Origin: Gemmatimonas sp.
GTDB taxonomy: Bacteria > Gemmatimonadota > Gemmatimonadetes > Longimicrobiales > Longimicrobiaceae
Direction: 5' to 3'
Length of the DNA stretch: 64,000 nt
NCBI GenBank assembly: GCA_009380025.1
Contig: WHSP01000005.1
Location: 1 to 64,000 of the forward strand
Part shown: piece by piece, positions 58,886 through 64,000 of the stretch
How the letters are laid out: each line of letters opens with the position of its first letter
How positions within the stretch are numbered: the first letter of the stretch is position 1
Made by a program: the position numbers and the translations under genes
The notes under the pieces: generated by a model
Told to the model about the DNA's origin: nothing
The model's input: only the letters and a program-made list of their open reading frames with translations
The model's database searches: none

Positions 58886-59248
58886 ATGAGCCCTCCTCAG
58901 CCGCAGCCCCTCAACGATCAGCAGCTTCTACAGATTCGCGACGAGCTGGAACGTCGTCTGCGCCGGATGGATCGGAGCAACGGCAACGGGTCGAATGGCG
59001 ACGTCCGAGAGATCGATCAATCGGCAGTGGGCCGGCTCTCCCGGATCGAAGCGCTTCAGAACCAGGGACTCACGGACCGCCTGAAACAGCGGGAACGAAC
59101 CCAGAGGGACGAAGTTTTGCAGGCCCTGGATCGCATCACGGAGGGCTGCTTCGGATACTGTCTCGGCTGCCAGGCGCCCATCCTGTTCGAACGGCTCCTC
59201 GTCTTCCCGGAGGCGCGAACCTGTTCCGAGTGCCGAAACTTCGTTTGA
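58886..59248 (+). CDS. TraR/DksA-type zinc-finger protein
   Basis: LDRITEGCFGYCLGCQAPILFERLLVFPEARTCSEC. Confidence 0.85.
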   Translation: MSPPQPQPLNDQQLLQIRDELERRLRRMDRSNGNGSNGDVREIDQSAVGRLSRIEALQNQGLTDRLKQRERTQRDEVLQALDRITEGCFGYCLGCQAPILFERLLVFPEARTCSECRNFV

Positions 59249-59289
59249 ACCATCGTGCGACCCCAAGAACGTATTCTGAGCCGCTGATC

Positions 59290-60087
59290 GTGATCCGACG
59301 AATCCTTACCGCCTGGACCTGGCTGGCGACGGCTGTGATCGTAACTGCACTGCTACCCTTGATGGGAGTGGCATTCCTCTTCACCGCCTGGCGGGATCCC
59401 GGTCGGTATACGGTGGGGCGAATCCTCAGACGCGGCGCGATGGCCTGTGTCAGCGTCAACCCGCTATGGCGTTTCAGGACGTCGGGCTTCGTGCCGGCCG
59501 ATCCCCGCCGACCCTACGTGGTAGTGTCGAACCACGAATCCCTGGCGGACATCTTCCTCATTAGCCACCTCCCCTGGGAGATGAAGTGGCTCTCCAAGGA
59601 CACCATCTTCAAGCTACCCGTCATGGGGTGGCTCATGCGGATGGCCGGCGACATTTCCGTGACTCGCTCCGATCGCTCCAGTCGCGCCGGGGCGATCGAG
59701 CAATGTCGTGACCGGCTGCATCGCAAAGTGTCGGTCATGATTTTCCCGGAAGGGACCCGCTCCCGAACCAAGGATCTGCTCCCATTCAAGGACGGGGCGT
59801 TTCGTCTCGCGATCGAGCTCGGGGTCCCGATCCTACCCATGGCCGTCGCCGGAACCCGAAGCGCCATTCAGAAGGGGTCGCTGCTCTTCGACCGGGCCCG
59901 CGCCGAAGTGAGGGTGCTCGAGCCCATCCCGACAGAGGGTATGACACTCGCCGAGGTCGGCGCTCTCCGGGATCGGGTGCGCGCCCTGATCCAGACCGAG
60001 CGCGACAAGCTCCAAGGCGAGCTCGAGCGATCGACACGGGACGTTCGAACGGGCGGTACCGACCCGCGCCAGGTCCCAGCCTCCTGA
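59290..60087 (+). CDS. 1-acyl-sn-glycerol-3-phosphate acyltransferase (PlsC family)
   Basis: VVVSNHESLADIFLI (NHxxxxD), IFPEGTRSRTKDLLPFKDGAF; GTG start proposed. Confidence 0.9.
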   Translation: MIRRILTAWTWLATAVIVTALLPLMGVAFLFTAWRDPGRYTVGRILRRGAMACVSVNPLWRFRTSGFVPADPRRPYVVVSNHESLADIFLISHLPWEMKWLSKDTIFKLPVMGWLMRMAGDISVTRSDRSSRAGAIEQCRDRLHRKVSVMIFPEGTRSRTKDLLPFKDGAFRLAIELGVPILPMAVAGTRSAIQKGSLLFDRARAEVRVLEPIPTEGMTLAEVGALRDRVRALIQTERDKLQGELERSTRDVRTGGTDPRQVPAS

Positions 60088-60114
60088 GCCATAACTGACC
60101 GGGGCCGAACCTCT

Positions 60115-60915
60115 ATGTCTCTCGATATCGTCCAGGTGGATGCGTTCAGCGATCGTGCGTTTACCGGCAATCCCGCCGCCGTGTGCATTCTACGTGACGG
60201 GTCGGTCTTGCAGGATTGGCAAATGCAAGAAGTCGCTCGGGAGATGAACCTCTCGGAAACGGCCTTCGTCCTGCCTCATGGCGACGGATTCGATCTCCGC
60301 TGGTTCACTCCCCTGGTCGAAGTCGACCTGTGCGGTCACGCCACTCTCGCGGCTGCCCACGTCATCTGGGAGGACGAGCGGCTGCCCCCCGAAGTCCCAG
60401 CGCGCTTCCACACGCGCAGCGGTGTTCTGACGGCGTTCCGTGAAGGGAATTGGGTCGAACTCGATTTTCCCGCAGATCCGGTGGAACAGGTCGATCCGCC
60501 GGAAGTTCTCGAGAGGGCGTTCGGCGTTCGCCCACTCTGGGTTGGACGTGGACGACACGACCTCCTTGTCGAACTACCCGACGAGAAGGCAGTCCGTACC
60601 CTTCAGCCGAACTTCCCGGTGCTTGCCACCGTTGACGCCCGCGGCACGATCGTCACCAGCAGAGCGGTCGCCGATCAGTTCGACTTCGTCTCTCGCTTCT
60701 TCGCACCCCGTGTCGGGATCCCCGAAGACCCCGTCACTGGATCGGCGCATTGCACCCTTGGGCCGTTCTGGTCGGATCGTCTCGGGCGCGACACCCTTGT
60801 CGGCTATCAAGTCTCCGATCGTGGCGGCACTGTCCGTGTCGCCGTCGATCGCGGTGATCGCGTGCTTCTCGCCGGTCAAGCGGTCACCGTGATGCGAGGA
60901 ACGATCTTCGTGTGA
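60115..60915 (+). CDS. PhzF family protein
   Basis: VDAFSDRAFTGNPAAVCIL; MNLSETAFVLP; EDPVTGSAHCTLGPFW. Confidence 0.95.
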   Translation: MSLDIVQVDAFSDRAFTGNPAAVCILRDGSVLQDWQMQEVAREMNLSETAFVLPHGDGFDLRWFTPLVEVDLCGHATLAAAHVIWEDERLPPEVPARFHTRSGVLTAFREGNWVELDFPADPVEQVDPPEVLERAFGVRPLWVGRGRHDLLVELPDEKAVRTLQPNFPVLATVDARGTIVTSRAVADQFDFVSRFFAPRVGIPEDPVTGSAHCTLGPFWSDRLGRDTLVGYQVSDRGGTVRVAVDRGDRVLLAGQAVTVMRGTIFV

Positions 60916-60958
60916 TCCCCGACGGGAGGATTCCGGAACCGCACCCTCGACAAACGGA

Positions 60959-60992
60959 TCGCAGACACTCGACAGAGCGTCTGCGACCCGTC
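60959..60992. terminator. Terminator hairpin between convergent genes
   Basis: TCGCAGAC-N12-GTCTGCGA followed by CCCGTCTTATT. Confidence 0.65.
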
Positions 60993-61017
60993 TTATTCGG
61001 CGTCGACCGTCTCGCGA

Positions 61018-61404
61018 TTATCGAGGAAGTGGCTGCGGCTCGTCGAGCACACGTTGGACTTCGTGAAGCAGCCGGCTAGGCTCACATGGCTTCGTCAGCC
61101 GTCTTACCGCAGCAATCGTCTCCGCTGGTTCGCCAAGCTGTGTCGGAGCGGAATCCAGAATGATCAAGCGGGTCTCCGCCAAGCGCTCATCCGTTAGCAG
61201 GCGGTCGAGCAGGCTCGTGTCACCGACCGGCGGACCGTAGAGCGCTGCAACCACCACATCGGGCTTCTTCTCGACAGCCTGCCGAAAGCCATCCTCCGCA
61301 TCATTCGCCTCGATCACCGAGAACCCGTGATGCTGCAGGATCAGTGTGTAGATCGCGATGCTGTCCGCATCGCTGTCGATCAGCAGGATGGTGACGGGAG
61401 CCAT
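61018..61404 (-). CDS. Response-regulator receiver domain protein, phosphoacceptor Asp apparently absent
   Basis: ILLIDSDADSIAIYTLILQHHGFSVIEANDAEDGF...PDVVVAALYGPP...LTKPCEPSRLL. Confidence 0.8.
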   Translation of the reverse strand: MAPVTILLIDSDADSIAIYTLILQHHGFSVIEANDAEDGFRQAVEKKPDVVVAALYGPPVGDTSLLDRLLTDERLAETRLIILDSAPTQLGEPAETIAAVRRLTKPCEPSRLLHEVQRVLDEPQPLPR

Positions 61405-61586
61405 GCACGGGATCCGGTGCGCAGTGCGCCGCGGCGAAGAACCGCCGTCAATCGGAAAGTGCGCGCCCGGGAAGGCGTTCACTCAAGGGATGGTAAGGGT
61501 CGAGGTGAAGCGGGGCAAGTATTTTGTGTCCCTATAGGGACGGGTACAGGAGGACGTGTGGGGGATTCGATCGGCCCCTACAACTC

Positions 61587-63281
61587 CTACAGAAGGGCCA
61601 GTAGCAGGTAGGCGACGAGCATGATGGCGACCCAGAGGACCATACTCCCCACCGGCCAGCTTCGCGCGAGCGGCCCATGAACGCGGACTGCCTGATGAAT
61701 CAGGTCGTTCAGCCCACCAACCACCGATTGGCGCAGGGCGGCGTCGGCTCGGTGGACAGCTGAACCGACGGTGTGTACGACGCTGGGCGCAGCGCGGCGG
61801 TAAAGCCAGTCGGAGTCGAGGTTGACCGACGGTAGTTCGGGAGGATAGATCCCGGATCGCATCAACCAGACGACGCCGAGAATGGCGAAGAAGAGCAGTT
61901 GCAGCTGGGTGAGGACGTGGGTCAGGTCATACGGTTCATAGGCGACCGGCCACGGGAGGAGGTCGTAGAGCAGAGTGGGGAACGAACCGATAGCAATGCA
62001 GAGAGCGGCAGCGATCCCCATAGCGAAGAGCATGTTCCTGGGAGGCTCGCTGGTCCTGATCCCGGAGTCGTGAGCGAAGAAGGCAAAGAAGGGGATCTTG
62101 ATCCCGGCGTGCTCGAGGACGCCCGCCGAAGCGAAGAGCAGGGCCAGCCAGATCCAGGTATGCCCTTCCTCGATGGCGGCCGTCATCACCATCGACTTGC
62201 TGACGAAGCCACTGAAGAGGGGGAATGCGGAGATGGAGGCGGCGCCGACGATGCAGAAGATCGTCGTCAAGGGCATCGACTTGTACAGGCCACCGAGGTC
62301 CGATCCGTGAATCCTGCCGGTCATGTGGAGTACGGCGCCCATAGACATGAAGAGCAGGCCCTTGAAGATGACGTCGTTGAACGCGTGGGAGACGGCACCG
62401 TTCAGGGCGAGTTCGGTACCCAGGCCAATTCCCACGACCATGAAGCCCACCTGGTTGATCATGCTGTAGGCGAGCACTCGGCGCAGGTTATTCTCGATGA
62501 CCGCGTAGAATATCGGGAAGCAGGTCATAACGACGCCGATGTAGATCAGTACCTCAGTGCCGGGGAAGCCGCGCGCGAGGGCGTAGACGGCCGCCTTGGT
62601 GGTAAACGCGCTCAGGAAGACGGCCCCCGTTGCTGTCGCTTCGGGATAGGCGTCCGTGATCCAGGTGTGCAGCAGCGGGAAGCCGGCCTTGATACCGAAG
62701 GCCAGGAAGATCAACCAGGATCCGACGCCATCGAGGCCGATGAGATTGAATTCGATGCTTCCCGTCTGGGAGGAGTAGATCAGCGTGCCGCTCAGGAGGA
62801 ACAGACCCGACAGGATGTTGAAAGCCAGGTAGCGTAGGCCGGAGCGGACCGCACGTTCCCCTGGTTGCGCCCAGATGAGGAAGACGGAAGCGAGGGCGAG
62901 GATCTCCCAGAACACGAAGAGGGTGATCAGGTCGCCGGCGAACACCACGCCGAGACCCCCTCCGGCGTAGAGCAAGGCCGCCGCGTGCTGAAGCGAGGCG
63001 CGGTCTTCGCGCTTGAGATGAAGGGCGAAGAGGATGCCCAGGAAAGCGGCGATATGGAATAAATAGCCGAAGAGAAGCGATAGACGGTCGACGCGGTACG
63101 GCGTCAACACGTACCCCAGGAAATCGACCTGAAGGTGCACGCCTTCCCCGACACCCACGAGGTTGAGGCCGCCGAGGACGGGGACGGCCAGCATCACGGC
63201 CGCCCTCGCCCACCCGCGAAGGAAGGGTACGAGCAGGGCGGCCACGAAGAACGGGACGAAGGGGGGCAGATCAACCAGCAT
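61587..63281 (-). CDS. Proton/cation antiporter subunit D-like (Mrp/complex I NuoN family)
   Basis: Multi-TM; FWEILALASVFLIW, KAGFPLLHTWITDAYPEA, SHAFNDVIFKGLLFMSMGAVLH. Confidence 0.9.
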   Translation of the reverse strand: MLVDLPPFVPFFVAALLVPFLRGWARAAVMLAVPVLGGLNLVGVGEGVHLQVDFLGYVLTPYRVDRLSLLFGYLFHIAAFLGILFALHLKREDRASLQHAAALLYAGGGLGVVFAGDLITLFVFWEILALASVFLIWAQPGERAVRSGLRYLAFNILSGLFLLSGTLIYSSQTGSIEFNLIGLDGVGSWLIFLAFGIKAGFPLLHTWITDAYPEATATGAVFLSAFTTKAAVYALARGFPGTEVLIYIGVVMTCFPIFYAVIENNLRRVLAYSMINQVGFMVVGIGLGTELALNGAVSHAFNDVIFKGLLFMSMGAVLHMTGRIHGSDLGGLYKSMPLTTIFCIVGAASISAFPLFSGFVSKSMVMTAAIEEGHTWIWLALLFASAGVLEHAGIKIPFFAFFAHDSGIRTSEPPRNMLFAMGIAAALCIAIGSFPTLLYDLLPWPVAYEPYDLTHVLTQLQLLFFAILGVVWLMRSGIYPPELPSVNLDSDWLYRRAAPSVVHTVGSAVHRADAALRQSVVGGLNDLIHQAVRVHGPLARSWPVGSMVLWVAIMLVAYLLLALL

Positions 63282-63570
63282 CGTAGTATCCCCTATCCTT
63301 CATCACGAGCCGACGAAGCTGCTTGGCGAGGAGAACGAGCACGACGATTCCCACGAATCCGTAGATCGGGTAGAAGTCCGGCAGGCTCTCCCAGGGATGG
63401 ACGACGTGACGCTCGACGAAGAAGTCCGCGAGGAAAAGAACGGCGCAGATGGCGTACAGTGCCCAGAAGAGGCTGCGCACGTTTTCAGGACGGTCGAATA
63501 GATGGACCTTCTCACCGGGTGGGGCGGTGCCGTGCCCGCCGCCCGGCGCGTCCGGGGGAAGATCGCTCAT
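63271..63570 (-). CDS. Small two-TM protein between antiporter subunits
   Basis: MSDLPPDAPGGGHGTAPPG..., overlaps both neighbours (ATGA-type overlap). Confidence 0.7.
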   Translation of the reverse strand: MSDLPPDAPGGGHGTAPPGEKVHLFDRPENVRSLFWALYAICAVLFLADFFVERHVVHPWESLPDFYPIYGFVGIVVLVLLAKQLRRLVMKDRGYYDAG

Positions 63571-64000
63571 GATTCCACCACCATTCGAACCAGGTCGAAC
63601 AAAGGATCGGGAAAGAAGAACAGGCCGATCGAGACGGAGGCCGTAATGACCATCGCGATCAGGATCGGCATCGGCGCTTCGCGGACAGGGTGGGCCAGGA
63701 GCTCCGGATCCGCGGGTGCGAAGAAGGCTCGCGCGGGAATGACCAGCAGATACCCGATATTGAGCAATGAGCTCAGCATTAATACCGCGAGTAGGATTGG
63801 CTCCCCCGCCTCGAGGGTGCCGAGGGCGAGATACCACTTGCTCCAGGTTCCGCCGGTGGGTGGCAGCCCGGTTATGCTGAGGGCACCGATCAGAAAGGCC
63901 GCCATCGTTACCGGCATCATCCGTCCGATCCCGTCGAGCTGGCTGACCTGCGTCCGGTGTGCGGCGACGAGAATCGCCCCCGCGCCGAAGAAGAGCGTGA
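63567..64000 (-). CDS. Antiporter subunit D-like protein, C-terminal part (continues beyond window)
   Basis: AFLIGALSITGLPPTGGTWSKWYLALGTLEAGEPILLAVLMLSSLLNIGYLLVIPARAFF; frame open to the window edge. Confidence 0.88.
   Translation of the reverse strand, partial: TLFFGAGAILVAAHRTQVSQLDGIGRMMPVTMAAFLIGALSITGLPPTGGTWSKWYLALGTLEAGEPILLAVLMLSSLLNIGYLLVIPARAFFAPADPELLAHPVREAPMPILIAMVITASVSIGLFFFPDPLFDLVRMVVES

Noticed and set aside
1-64000. CRISPR arrays, prophage, integrons, toxin-antitoxin or biosynthetic gene clusters
   Set aside because: No periodic repeats with spacers, phage structural genes, integrases or NRPS/PKS genes were seen; PhzF here is a lone housekeeping-type homologue.

Overview
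GC-rich bacterial chromosomal segment. Composition and gene set would fit a Gemmatimonadota-like lineage, but I could not test the taxonomy. The window is densely coded and mostly housekeeping. Left to right: PA0069-type radical SAM protein, ppc, TorF-like porin, metK behind a convincing SAM-II riboswitch, the spoVR/yeaH(DUF444)/prkA stress cluster, the thrA-thrB-thrC operon, L,D-transpeptidase, SLT lytic transglycosylase, a Cys/His-repeat secreted protein, rlmI, osmC, mutY, MFS transporter, VWA protein, NfuA-like protein, murB, LysM transglycosylase, csp, thiolase, a suf operon (sufC-sufB-sufD-Rieske-TM-sufU) with a Fur-box-like site, patatin, ABC-2 exporter, PAP2, alpha/beta hydrolase, an arginine cluster (argH-GNAT-argD-argB-argC, then argR), an outer-membrane protein, GDPD, CaCA antiporter, a decayed region with two pseudogenes (DUF1460 and idi), MocA/XdhC accessory genes, DksA/TraR protein, acyltransferase, PhzF, a degenerate receiver, and the start of an Mrp/complex-I-like antiporter cluster. 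No CRISPR array, phage, rRNA, tRNA or obvious defence island was seen. The most interesting signals are: (1) a SAM-II aptamer plus intrinsic terminator in front of metK with a near-consensus promoter; (2) a family of short CTAG-ended repeats sitting at gene 3' ends and supplying stop codons; (3) a secreted protein built from C-x10/11-C repeats; (4) side-by-side decaying pseudogenes; (5) two genes whose predicted promoters imply leaderless mRNAs.
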